Origin: Engraulis encrasicolus
Taxonomy: Eukaryota; Chordata; Actinopteri; Clupeiformes; Engraulidae
Length of the DNA stretch: 64,000 nucleotides
Assembly: GCF_034702125.1 (NCBI RefSeq)
Contig: NW_026945665.1
Coordinates: forward strand, 897,501 to 961,500
Reading direction: 5' to 3'
Shown: piece after piece, positions 11,621-22,505 of the stretch
Position numbering within the stretch: the first letter of the stretch is position 1
Layout: each line of letters starts with the position of its first letter
Made by a program: the position numbers and the translations under genes
The notes under the pieces: model-generated
What the model saw: the letters and a program-made list of their open reading frames with translations, nothing else
The model's database searches: none
What the model was told of the DNA's origin: nothing

Positions 11621-11978
11621 GATCTGTAAACATACGTAGACTCATACATGTTATCTGATTCAATAGAGTTAATCTAGAATCAATGAATTATCATCCTCAC
11701 TGTATAGTCTAAAGAAACTTTTCTCATGGTTTTAGGGCATTTCTGGCGCCCCGAGACATCTCGTCGGCCCTGCATTGTACGCTGACTAACAGTTTAGTAG
11801 ATAGGTAATAAACCTTTGGAAGTCTATATAGCCTAATACCACAGGCCTGCACCCGCACGCCTGCTACAGAGAACCCGCTTTACAGTGATGTCTCTATCAA
11901 CTAACAGGGCATCGTCTACAAGCTTCATTCAACACTGCAACGCACACGCACAAACAAATAAACATTTACACCCACCAC
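11621..11978. other. Unassigned stretch with a dispersed direct repeat
   Basis: 11,898-11,967 repeats 315-387 (shared core cgcacacgcacaaacaaata). Otherwise nothing recognised. Confidence 0.6.
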
Positions 11979-12339
11979 CCACTTAATTAGGAACACCTTT
12001 CTCAGGGATTCTCTTATGCATATCTCGGTTGTAATGAGTGGTTATTTGACTTAATATTGCCATTTTAGCAGCTTAAACGAGTCTGGTTATTCTCCTCTGA
12101 CCTCTGCCAACAACAAGGCATTTTTGCTCACAGAATCGCTGCTCACTGCATTTTTTTTTCTTTTTCGTACCATTCTGAAGGTGTAAGCCCCAGAGATGGT
12201 TGTGTGTGAATATCGCAGTAGGTCAGTCTTTTCTAATCTCAAATTAAATGGACTGCATATTTGTGTCTATCTGTGGTTATATCCTGTTTTATACCCTGTG
12301 AGACCAAAGGCAATTTTCATGCTTGCATGATAATAAATG

Positions 12340-12494
<155 letters not shown>

Positions 12495-12760
12495 ATTTAT
12501 ACATCGCCTTTCCACTCTTTAGAGCACTGCAAAGCGCTTTACATTGTATGCCTCACATTCACCCATTCACACTAACATTCACACTCACATTCACACACCA
12601 GTGGCCATGGCTACAGGGCATGCAGGGTACCAACTTGGGGTTGAGTATCTTGCTCAAGGACACAACGACAGGGTCAAGCCGAGCGGGGCTCGAACCTGCA
12701 ACCTTTGGGTTGCCGAACGGCTCCTCTACCATCTGAGGCACACCCGCCCCTGCACTAGAT
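12495..12760 (-). mobile_element. tRNA-derived SINE
   Basis: On the minus strand the head has an A-box-like TGCCTCAGATGGTAGAGGAG and a B-box GGTTCGAGCCC 33 nt downstream. It is followed by a body with 'tccttgagcaagatac', an internal match to a very common fish repeat. The TCTA tract follows its 3' end. Confidence 0.75.
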
Positions 12761-12861
12761 CATCTCGACCATGTCTACATGCACAAATGCATTGAGTTGC
12801 GACCATGTGATTGACTGATCAAAAATTTGCAGGAAATTATGAGGTGTTCCTAATATAGTGG

Positions 12862-12863
<2 letters not shown>

Positions 12864-12908
<45 letters not shown>

Positions 12909-12916
12909 TGTGTGTG
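12864..12916. repeat. (GT)n microsatellite
   Basis: GT repeat abutting the left end of the next element. Confidence 0.95.
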
Positions 12917-13030
12917 CACTGTAAAAAATGCCTGTTGAAATTACGGCAAAAAACTGTCAAATTGCAACAGTCAGTGACCGTAAAATGTAAAACAGTTTAT
13001 CTCTGTACTAAATATGGCAAGCCACTATTT

Positions 13031-13300
13031 AGTCAAAAAGCGCTACATAACTTTATTTTTGACAGGTGTCATATGTAGAAAATACTGGACTGTTCTCTGT
13101 AAACGAAGATATTGGAAAATACCGTTAAGTGAGATGAAGTAGTCAAGAAACGGTACATAACTTTATTTTTCACTGGTGTCAATATGTAGAAAATACTGAA
13201 CTGTTCACTGAAAAGAAAATATTGGAAAATACCGTTAAGTGAAGATGAAGTAGTCAAGAAACGGTACATGACTTTATTTTTCACTGGTGTACACATATGT
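13031..13300. repeat. ~110-bp tandem repeat
   Basis: agtcaagaaacggtacataa followed by ctttatttttcactggtgtc begins at 13,031, 13,141 and 13,252, spaced 110 and 111 bp. The third unit is partial. Confidence 0.85.
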
Positions 13301-14640
13301 ACACAGCAAATTTGCCAGAGTTCGATTGATCAGAGTTAGACTGGTGTTCAGCCAAAATCTAAACATCAAGAGTTGCAACAACACTACAGAGTGTTATTTG
13401 ACTCCTCTGGATCCAAGTTGTTGAGCTAAGAGAGCTAGAGAGTTAATGTTTAACTCCCTTGAGAGTTATGAAAAACATGCCTCCCCAATTTTCAAATGTT
13501 TTGGCAACATGAGCAGCCATTTTTGTTGAGTCCCCTATAAGTGAACCAAACTCAATCATCTGTTAGTGAACCAAATTGTGAACCAACAGACAAAGAACTC
13601 TGTTCTGCTTTTCTTCACATTGTGTATACTACAAAAAGTAGGTGCTCTTTCTGGTCGTGTTAGGCTTTTTGTCCTCTTTTAGTCCAATAGATCTCTTGTG
13701 ATTGCACTTGTTCCAGGTGTAACTTGTCAAACCACTGATAGGCTGATTGTAACAGGCAGAGTTTGATGTCAACACGCTATTTGATTAGTAGCCATCAATG
13801 AATATTAACTTAGAGTACAACCCTCTGCATGTGTTGTAATTCATCCTGCGAAAAATTCTCCACCGCAATAATTTTTTCCCTTATTGGACTTTGAGGCTTT
13901 GCCATCAGAGTTTTCGATTGAGAGGCAAACCTCTTCAAAATACAGAATATCTTTTTTTGCATTCCTCCTACCCAACAGAAAGCAATGGAGGTTATAATGA
14001 ATTGAATATTAATTACTCCACAGAAAACATATTGCCTGTCTGCTTGGCTCCAGGTGCCTCCACGTTGTAGATTTGACAACAATGAAGCTGGCAACTGAAT
14101 AAACTGTGCAACAGTTAAGGACTGCAAATGGCAACAGTTTGCACATTTTGCAGTAATTCACTGTAACTTATTATTTCTCTGGAAACAGCCTACAGTTTAG
14201 CCTCATTTAATGTGAAAAATATACCTATAGGCTAGTATAATCTGAAAAAGTCTACCTGGGACAGTAATCCCTTGAGCTCTTAGAAGTAGCCCAGTCTATT
14301 TGAAACTGTCATTCTACCCCATCCGAATCAATCTATCATTCAGCTCCTGCCCTCACCTGAGTGCTAAGCGCTGTCATGCAATGATTAACTTACTGCCTGC
14401 ACCTGCCAAATGCTTCATCACTCGGGTCACATGGTTCACTTGAACATGTATTTAAACAGGGACTGTTGCATTGTACTGCTCACTGGTTGCTAGCTAGCTA
14501 GCTGGCTGGCTGGCTGTAAGGCCGGCTGGCAGGCTGGCCGGCTGCTGGCTTGCCCTCACCTGGCCGGCCCGGCTAGCAGGTCACGTTGTAAGGGTGGCTG
14601 TATGGTGGCTTGCTAACTAGCTTGTTTGTTAGCTTGCTTG
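13301..14640. other. Non-coding interior, GGCT-rich end
   Basis: No gene recognised. Positions 14,490-14,640 are imperfect GCTAGCTG/GGCTGGC repeats with a marked GC rise. Confidence 0.5.
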
Positions 14641-14726
14641 CCCTGCTAGCTTTGGCCTTCATTTTCCTTAAGGTTATTTTCAGGCCTTTTTTAAATAAAG
14701 AATGCATTTGCATACCCTTCATTGCA

Positions 14727-15537
14727 CACAGAATCGACTTTAAGATTCTGCTCACAGTATTTAAAGCATTAAACGGACTTGCCCCTAGTTATATCTCAGA
14801 CATGCTCTCTTTTTATGCCCCTGCTCGAGCTCTCAGGTCCACTGATGCCAAGCTGCTAAGGACCCCCACCCCCCCGCAGAAGAAGATCGGCGACGCCGCA
14901 TTTGCCTGCTATGCGCCCAAGAGATGGAACGCCCTCCCCATCGAGATCCGATCAGCCACCTCCGTCGACTCCTTCAAGAAGCAGCTGAAGACCCACCTCT
15001 TCATCCTTACCAACTCCTAGCTGCCAAGTCGTCATAGTGTCCCAGCTGCCGCAGCGCCCTTACTACTCGCAACCAGCCCTGGCAGGGGGCTCCCCTAGGT
15101 GGCCGCTGGTCTCTGCCTGAGGTTTCTTCCTGACTATAGGGGGTCTTTTTTTCTCAGACTTCACTGAGCTTTTTTTCCCCTTACAAACTATGAATCAAGC
15201 GAAAGGGAGTTTTTCCTCACCCCTGATGCCACCAGGGGCTGCACCTGAGCGCCCAATCTCTGTGTGACTATCTATGACTTATGATAGGCCCAGCCACTAT
15301 GGACCTTACACATCTAAGAATCCTGGTCCTATCCTACGTTGACCTTATGACTCTACATTCTCTGTCTATCTCTTCTTCCTCTGCCTTCCTGCTTTTTCTG
15401 CCTCTCCTCTATACCTCTCCTTTTAAATCTATCTCTAACAATGTTTTTTTTTCCATTTGTTAAGCACTTTGAGTTACATGCCTTGTATGACACAGTGCTA
15501 TACAAATACAATTATTATTATTATTATTATTATTATT
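14727..15537 (+). mobile_element. L2/CR1-type LINE 3' end
   Basis: The plus strand encodes HRIDFKILLTVFKALNGLAP, an LRSTDAKLLRTP block and WNALPIEIRSA...FKKQLKTHLF, ending at the stop at 15,018-15,020. This is the standard C-terminal tail of fish L2/CR1 reverse transcriptases. A roughly 500-nt 3' UTR follows and ends in (ATT)n at 15,511-15,537, the usual tail of this clade. The RT core is absent, so it is a 5'-truncated dead copy. Confidence 0.88.
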
Positions 15538-15619
15538 GATGATACTAGACTGGTCCACCTGTCTGCACTAGACAATCTGGCAATTGGGCATTTATTTAGG
15601 TATCTAATTAAGTTGATGT

Positions 15620-15960
15620 TTATTGGACTCCAATGAGTAGAATCAGTCTAATCAGTTGTCTGTGATTGCAACTCTATAATTGGACTCACCTGAGTATAAT
15701 CAGTCCAATCAGTTGTCTGATTGTAACTCTATAATTGAACTCACCTGAATATGATCTGTCCAATCTGTTTTGGCAACCACTGCTGCCATAATTTTACCGT
15801 AAAATGTAAAAAAAAAAAATACCGTTATTTATTTAACGGTAGGCTTTGGCAACCACTGCTGCCATAATCTTACCGTAAAATGTAAAAAGGAAATATACCG
15901 TTATTTGTTTAAAGGTAGACTTTGGCAACCACTGCTGCCAGCAATTTTCCGTAAAAACAA
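15620..15960. repeat. Two short tandem arrays
   Basis: Three units of about 55 bp ('atcagtccaatcagttgtct') at 15,623-15,770 are followed by three units of about 70 bp ('tttggcaaccactgctgcca' plus 'accgtaaaatgtaaaa') at 15,766-15,958. Confidence 0.8.
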
Positions 15961-15974
15961 CAGTTCTTTTTTTA

Positions 15975-16040
15975 CTGTGTGTGTGTGTGTGCGTTTGCGT
16001 GTGCGCGTGCGCGTGTGCGTGTGCGTGTGCGTCCCTGCAT

Positions 16041-16078
<38 letters not shown>
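15975..16078. repeat. Interrupted (GT)n microsatellite
   Basis: GT/GC-rich alternating repeat. Confidence 0.93.
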
Positions 16079-16087
16079 TTATATATA

Positions 16088-16935
16088 CAGTGGTGCTCAT
16101 ATGTTTACATACCCCAGCAGAATATACACTTTCTTGGGGATTTCTCACAAAATATGAAGGATTACACAAAACCTTTTTTTTCACTCATTGCTAGTGACTG
16201 GCTTAAGATATTTATTAGCAATATTCTGTGTTTACTCTTTCAAAAGCATGATCACAACCCAAACTACCCAAATGACCCTGTTCAAAAGTTTACATACCCT
16301 AGTTTCTGATGCTGAATATGGCCCTGTTTAACATCAAGGACCGCTCTAAATTGTTTGTGGTACTGTAGTTGTGGATAAGGCTCTTGATATTCTCAGATGA
16401 CAAAACAGCACATTCTTCCTGGCAGAACGGTTGTTTCCTATAATATCTTTGGATGTCTTGCTGGAACCTCACATTTGAGGTTTCCCCTGAGTGGCTCAAT
16501 GATGTTGAGATCAGGAGAGTGAGATGGTCGCTCAAAAACCTTCATTTTATTCTTTCTGAAGCTAATGACGGGTTGATTTGGCTTTCTGTGTCGAAATATT
16601 GTCTGTGTCGTATATGTGCTGTTTTGTCATCTGAGAACATTAAGAGCCTTATCCACAGCTACCACAAACAATTTAGAGCGGTCCCTGATGTTAAACAGGG
16701 CCATATTCAGCATTAGAAACTAGGGTATGTAAACTTTTGAACAGGGTCATTTGGATAGTTTGGGTTGTGATCATTCTTTTGAAAGAGTTAATACAGAAAA
16801 TTGCTAATAAATATCTTAACCCAGTCACTAGCATTTAGTGAAAAAAAAAGGTTTTGTGTAATCCTTCATATTTTGTGAGAAATCGTCAAGAAAGCGTATA
16901 TTCTGCTGGGGTATGTAAACATATGAGCACCACTG
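16088..16935. mobile_element. Tc1/mariner-type element with ~330-bp inverted arms
   Basis: CAGTGGTGCTCATATGTTTA at 16,088 is mirrored exactly at 16,935, flanked by TA on both sides inside an ATATAT tract. The inverted similarity continues for about 330 bp (to about 16,415 and from about 16,605), far longer than a simple terminal repeat. It leaves about 190 bp of unique centre. That centre has no usable transposase frame. Confidence 0.85.
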
Positions 16936-17127
16936 TATATATATAAATATATATTTTTTTCTTTCTTTCTTTTTAAACATCACATTTGTTAGGAACAGCA
17001 AAACATCCCATGTGTTGCTATTATAATCCTGCAAAAGAAGGTAAAGTCCATTTTAATCCTTAGTCTTTTAAGGTCCTCCATGATACAGTTAAAACATTTA
17101 AATGTCATTCTGCATTTCACAGAAATG

Positions 17128-17141
17128 CCTGTGTGTGTGCA

Positions 17142-17189
<48 letters not shown>

Positions 17190-17211
17190 GTGTGTGTGTG
17201 TGTGTGTGGTG

Positions 17212-17278
<67 letters not shown>
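17128..17278. repeat. (GT)n microsatellite
   Basis: Long GT tract with three small interruptions, ending in a short GA run. Confidence 0.97.
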
Positions 17279-17288
<10 letters not shown>

Positions 17289-17494
17289 TGCGTGCGTGCG
17301 TGCGTGGCCTGTGGAAACTGGGTCTACTGTAGCCTACAGTATATGGATCTCTCTGCCATGTGAAATATACTCACAGCAATCAAAAAAAAGCCTCAAAATT
17401 CAAAAGTGTATTGAAGACCCATCTTGGCCTGTTCAAAATGACATGACATGTCATGAACTCTAGTTTGTGTTGTGTTGAGTCCAGAAAGCGTCAG

Positions 17495-17640
17495 GTTACT
17501 TCTCTATTGCCAGTCAGGTTACTTCTCTATTGCCTTCTCTCAAATCTGAACATAGGAGCCAGTGCAGCGTCTGAATATGACACAAGGAGCCAGTGCAGCG
17601 TCTGAGTACATGACATAAGGAGCCAGTGCAGCGTCTGTGT
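17495..17640. repeat. Short tandem duplications
   Basis: gtcaggttacttctctattg occurs twice, then aggagccagtgcagcgtctg three times at about 30-bp spacing. Confidence 0.85.
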
Positions 17641-17730
17641 ATCAGGTATGACTCATATTACAGCTACAATGCTTGACAACTGATGGATGAATTGCAAGTG
17701 GATCTTTTTTTTCCTACACATCGTTTAGGC

Positions 17731-18138
17731 CAGGGGTCCCCAAACTTTTTTCTTTGGGGGCCACATTGTCGTTCCTGACTGTGATCAGGGGCCAAGATCA
17801 ATCATGTGGGCTGTGTAGTAGGCCACTGCCTGTTATAGCCAGAAGTTATAGCACAAAATAGTGCATCATTACAAGAAGTGAGTACTTCAAATGTTTTTCA
17901 ATTTGAAATACCACAGGTATTCTTTTTCATTTCTAATAACCATGTAAAAGCGTTAGAAAAATATGGTGATTGACAGTTTATGAGTGATACAATAGAAAAT
18001 ATATTTTATCATTATTTTTTTCTGTGAGGATTGCTTCTTTGGGCCAGTTCAAATGGTGAGGTGCAGAGAGGTGGAGGGCCGGTCAAAGGGGCATGGCAGG
18101 CCGCATTCAGCCCCCGGGCCTTAGTTTGGGGACCCCTG
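17731..18138. mobile_element. 408-bp hAT-like MITE, only in duplication copy A
   Basis: Ends are CAGGGGTCCCCAAACTTTTT and its inverse ending gtttggggacccctg. It is flanked by identical GTTTAGGC (17,723-17,730 and 18,139-18,146). Copy B has the unfilled site, acatcgtttaggccttt, near 27,680-27,696. The element therefore entered copy A after the duplication. Confidence 0.92.
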
Positions 18139-18265
18139 GTTTAGGCCTATATTAAGTAAAACGACTGAGTGTAATTGTGGAGTCGTGTTCATACATACTA
18201 CTAAATGGAGATGGCACATCTTTGCCTTCACTAACCTCGCAAACATCTGGCTGTTTACATAGACG

Positions 18266-18420
18266 TGTACTGTATGCATCTATTTGTGTACACATGCCAA
18301 TCGGGCCCACTGTGTGTACTGCATCTATTTGTGTACACATGCCAATCGGGTCCACTGTGTGTACTGTATGCATCTATTTGAGTACACTATGTCTATCAGC
18401 TCACTGTGTGTACTCTGTTC
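18266..18420. repeat. ~50-bp tandem repeat, three units
   Basis: The unit gtgtactgtatgcatctatt then tgtgtacac... occurs three times here but only twice in copy B (27,828-27,935). The frames across it are not genes. Confidence 0.8.
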
Positions 18421-18955
18421 ATGTATGGCCTTGTCCTCACCTCAGAGGCTTATAGGGTCTGTCTGCCACCTAGTGGCCATGTGGTGCTATTTGTCTTTGC
18501 CAACTCGCATGAGATACATTTACAGTTTTACCACCAAGTTCCACACTCTTTGCAGCATGTCTACATGTTCCATACATCAGCCAAAACAAAAACACTTTTT
18601 CAATGTTTTGCGCAATTGCATACAATCACCACTGCCACAAAATTTCATGACATTTCTCAATGTTTATGGGCAAGAATATCATGCACAACTTCAGCTAAAT
18701 TTTCAGGCATTTAGACTTTTCAAAATGGTTGTGCTTTACAGTCAAAACCTAAAACACATTGCATAATGTACCCAAACATGACATTTTGTATTACAAACCT
18801 TGTATTTTTAGGTTGTTACCAGCTTTAGAATAAATATGATAGGCTACATTGCAATGTGGGCAGACAAGGATCCACTGCACTTATGACTGGACATAAATAC
18901 CCCACCCACCCCACCCCCCACCCTTCTGGAAACAGCAAATGAATTTTAAAATGCT
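18421..18955. other. Non-coding part of duplication copy A
   Basis: Matches copy B at 27,936-28,440. No gene or element ends recognised. Confidence 0.5.
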
Positions 18956-18959
18956 AACA

Positions 18960-19760
18960 AGATACTATTTCCAGTCAGAGGAATGAGATTGATATAGTGG
19001 AAAGTAAGAGGCTTTCATCAACAATGGAAGCAATTCAGTGAGCTGCAAGGGTTTACACAGTCCACATCTGAATTTGAGATAGCTCTAATTGCTAAGTCTG
19101 ATACCATTTCCAAAGTTGTTACTCAGAGAATAATGATTCAGATCTTTATTTTATTTATACAGTATGCACATTTTACTATATTGTAACCCACATGTGGTGA
19201 CGTACATCCATACACATTAGTACACGCCTCAAACAGAAATTGCATCATCACAGTAACTCCAAGTTCAAATCAGGAAGGCTAAAAACCAAAAGTAAGAGGC
19301 TTCCATCGGCGGTGGAAGCAATGCAGTGAGGAGAAAGGGTTTAAATAGTAGTCCACATATCTGGAATTGACGTACATAGCTGTATTTGGTAAGTGTGATT
19401 CAGATTCTAAAGTTGTTACTCAGAGAATAATGATGCAGATATTTATTTTATTTATGCACAGTTTGCATGCTTAGTCGTTTATATGTTCATTGTTAAGGTC
19501 AATTGTTGACAAAAAATATCATGATCTGTACATTTGAGTATATTAAAGTGAGTCAAACAAGAGGGGCAGTGATTTTTTTAACAAATACTTCCGGAAACTT
19601 TACATTTTAAGAGCTTGCTTAATGTTTTGTGTTTAAGATTATCCTACTAAATTGGTAGAGTACATTTTACAAAATGTATCAACGGTGTATCTATGTAAAG
19701 AATTCAACTGTTATGAATCAGAACATTTAAATACGTAATGTCTAACTCCACAGCATTTTG
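18960..19760. repeat. Local diverged repeat family, units 1 and 2
   Basis: 'aaagtaagaggctttcatca' followed by 'tggaagcaatgcagtgag', then 'agttgttactcagagaataa' and 'tttattttatttat', begins near 19,000 and again near 19,290. The family recurs at 26,820-27,490 (older copy), in copy B at 28,510 and 28,810, and as a short piece at 49,260-49,380. Non-coding. Confidence 0.8.
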
Positions 19761-20263
19761 GGTGACACTTGTTGTGTAAGCTGCTCCGTGGCTGCAAGGT
19801 GCTGTCAGCCTTTATTAGGAGACAAAAAGAATTTCACTTCTCTCTGGTCAGTCAGACAAAAAGGAGAAGTAAGTATCACAAGACTGAAAAATCACTCCGT
19901 CAGACTCAGCAAGTTGCAAAATAACACACAGGAGCGCTGCCAGAAATGTTGGGCCCCATGAAAGATTCGAATTTTGGGCCCCCTTAAGGGCCCCTCTCAG
20001 TGCTTGGGCCCCCTTAATGGCCCCTGTCAGTGCTTGGGCCCTTAGAATCTGTACCACCCCCCCCCCCCAGCAGCCCCCATGATAACACATGATCTAGTAC
20101 GCTTAAGCACATGTAAAATTAATGATAACACCTTAGCAAAGTTTATAATTATTTTAACAGTTCAATGACTGACAAACAATTCTCTTAGCTACTTCCGTGT
20201 TCTGTGGACAGAAATCGCCCAAGCCTCTGTGCTACAATTACAATTTCTCTTTTAAAACATTCA
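19761..20263. other. Non-coding with short GGGCCC-rich repeats
   Basis: Two or three copies of 'gggcccccttaa.ggcccct' lie at 19,975-20,045, absent from copy B. Nothing else recognised. Confidence 0.5.
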
Positions 20264-20800
20264 AGTCAAGTCAAGTCAACGTTTATTTGTAATGCACTTT
20301 TAACACAACAAAAGCAGCTGACCAAAGTGCTAACAGAAGGGCCTAAGTTAAAAAAAAAAAAAAAAAAAGACTTGAAACAACATAAAGCAACAATTGACAA
20401 AAGACATCCATAAAACACACAAAAAACACAGGCATTAGTGGATACGATAAGACTGAAAAATGTACTGAAGTCAGAATCAATAAGAACAAATAGACCTATA
20501 TAAATGAATGAAAATCACACAAGAGTGTCAATAAATAAGAGGGTTAAAAAAAAGAAGGTGGGTTAAAACAATAAATAAATAAACAAATCAGTAAGTCAAT
20601 AGGGCCCAGATGAGATTTAAAAGACAAGAATATATCAGGGGAAATAAAAACTTGGGTTTACGGGTGTCCGTCCGGGCCTCCAGTGGCTCTAATGGTGGGG
20701 CACTGGGCTGCTGCGCCGGGGCCCTTCCCCATCTCTCTCTCACCACTCATTTCCTGTCTCTCTCCTTCTGTAATATAATAAATAAAGTCAAAAAGACTTT
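20264..20800 (+). mobile_element. Dispersed repeat followed by SINE-like tail
   Basis: 'gtcaagtcaacgtttatttg' starts a repeat of the fish 'caagtcaagtttattt' kind. 20,640-20,790 ends with 'ccccatctctctctcaccac' plus 'tcatttcctgtctctc' and AATAAA-like tails, the same tail as the SINE at 57,456. Both recur in copy B at 29,669-30,190. Confidence 0.5.
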
Positions 20801-21245
20801 ATGGTGGCCAGTATCATATTTGGCTCCTGAAGGCTTAATCAGTCAATAGGCCTACTAGGTATCTCTTTCCGCAGATGCCTTAATCTGAGCAAGTGTCCTC
20901 AACACAAATTTAAAAAGTAAATTTGTGTTAAGATATTAGCCTGCCTTGGTGAGTTTCGTCAGGCCAATATTAGGATACGTGTATATGTTGTTTCTTTAGG
21001 AACAAATGAGATGTTGCTGATTTAGTGGGACTTGGGGTGTCTGCAGCGTGTGCATATAATAGTCCTCTGACCGTCATGAGCATTTCAGAACGAAATATTC
21101 GTTGAACAATATCATAGTTATTGGGCCTACATCTGAGTATATTCCAACGAATCAAACAATGAACAATGGTTGTTTTTCCCATAGAGGTGTCACAGGGCAA
21201 AACATTTAACATCGGATGACAATTTCTGGAGGCCAACCCCTCCTG
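20801..21245. other. Copy A-specific segment
   Basis: No counterpart in copy B, where an unrelated 0.8-kb segment (30,190-31,005) occupies this place. 21,145-21,200 resembles 25,690-25,745. No gene seen. Confidence 0.6.
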
Positions 21246-21255
21246 TGAACACTGT

Positions 21256-22240
21256 GAAGCATTGCACTTACTGATTGATAGATGGCCTTTATTGCTCCCC
21301 AAGGGAAATTCGTTTTCACCACCATCACAACTTGTCACAGCCAACATGAAGACATACAGTATACAATACATACATGGAGATATCATCACAATTGAACATT
21401 TAGATATTAAACAAATACATGCAAACTCATGTACAACTGTGGGCGGATGGAAGCAGTGTGAAGTGTAGGTGAAGAGTGTGAGTGTGATCTCTGCTTATTG
21501 AATGTGCAAAGCCTGAGATCAGTTAGGTAGGGTTTTGGATGTTGTGTGTGTAATTTTGGATGCTGTGTGTGGTTTTGGTGAGGTTGTTCCTGTTGCTAGA
21601 AAGAGAGCACCTTGTAGAAGTAGGGTAGAGTAGAATAGAATAGAATAGATTCGAGTAGAGTAGAGAAGAGTAGAGTAGAGTAGAATAGAGTAGTGTAGAG
21701 TATAGTAGAGTAGTGCAGAGTAGAGTAGTATAGAGTAGAGTAGAGTAGAGTAGAATAGAGTAGAGTAGAGTAGAGTAGAATACAGTAGAGTAGAGTAGAG
21801 TTGTAAAGTAGAGTAGAATAGTAGAAATAGGGTGAGCAATACAATAGAGGATGATGCTGGAGTACAGAAGGGAAAGAAGGTGAGGGGCAACATATAGGGC
21901 ATATAGGGAGTTTTAGGACGACATGATGTCTCTGTTGAGACCTTTTATAGATGTTGCGGATGTATTCATCATAAGTGAGTTGATAAGGTGAGTAGAAGTT
22001 TTTGTAATGGTTGACCTGTTCCACCCTTTGGTTGTGAATGGAGGTTGGGACAGACCAGGAACCAGGAGTGGGGGGCGTGTGCATTATAAAAGACCATTTT
22101 CTTTGGGGTTTTTTTCACATTAAGTTCCAGAGAGTTGCCTGTGCACCACTGAGTGAAATGAGTTGTGGATAGTTGATGATGGAGTCATTATTGTATTGCT
22201 GAGCAGACCTAGGATGGCAGTGTTGTCGGAATACTGAAAG
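21256..22240 (-). pseudogene. LINE reverse transcriptase relic, copy A
   Basis: Read on the minus strand, several frames give HFQYSDNTAILGLLSNTI, then NQRVEQVNHYKNFYSPYQLT and YIRNIYKRSQQRHHVVLKL, then ICPICCPSPSFPSVLQHHPL. These match, with frameshifts, the order of the fish LINE RT segments kYSDDTAilGLL / RVeqV..YKYLGThl / hTrniYKkSQQRLhvLRKL / ap.LL..lY.SiIep. A TAGAG repeat interrupts the 3' part. The counterpart in copy B is at 31,272-32,150. Confidence 0.65.
21622..21835. repeat. (TAGAG)n pentanucleotide tract, copy A
   Basis: Imperfect tagag/tagaa units of about 215 bp. The homologous tract in copy B is about 370 bp. Confidence 0.93.
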
Positions 22241-22249
22241 TGAAGAAAG

Positions 22250-22505
22250 CCGTGAATGCCCACCTGGAAAACTCCAACTCCCATTCTATTCTCATTGTGA
22301 CACAGCACTCCACAGCTCACAAGTGCACACTGCACGCAACAAAATTGCATTTATACCTCACCCGTGCAAGGGGGCGGCCCCAAGGGCGCCCCAAGGGAGC
22401 AGTGTGGCGTACCATGCTCAGGGTACCATGCTCAGGGTCCCTCAGTCATGGATGAGGATAGGGGAGAGCACTGGTTAATTACTCTCCCCACCCACCTGGC
22501 GGGTC
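22250..22505. mobile_element. Dispersed repeat, GGTACCATGCTCAGGG family
   Basis: 'aactccaactcccattctat' through 'ctcacccgtgcaagggggcg' to 'gggagagcactggttaatta' is shared with 32,160-32,400 and, as a longer independent copy, with 49,745-50,160. Confidence 0.75.

Larger units (their letters stand above)
12917..15979. mobile_element. TIR element, CACTGTAAAAAA family, with nested L2
   Basis: The left end CACTGTAAAAAATGCCTGTTG is the inverse of the right end caacagttctttttttactg then tg, with a small gap. The flanks on both sides are GT repeat, so a target duplication cannot be read. The ends carry accgtaaaatgtaaaa motifs. Inside are two tandem arrays, a GGCT-rich tract at 14,490-14,640 and an L2 fragment. 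Confidence 0.65.
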
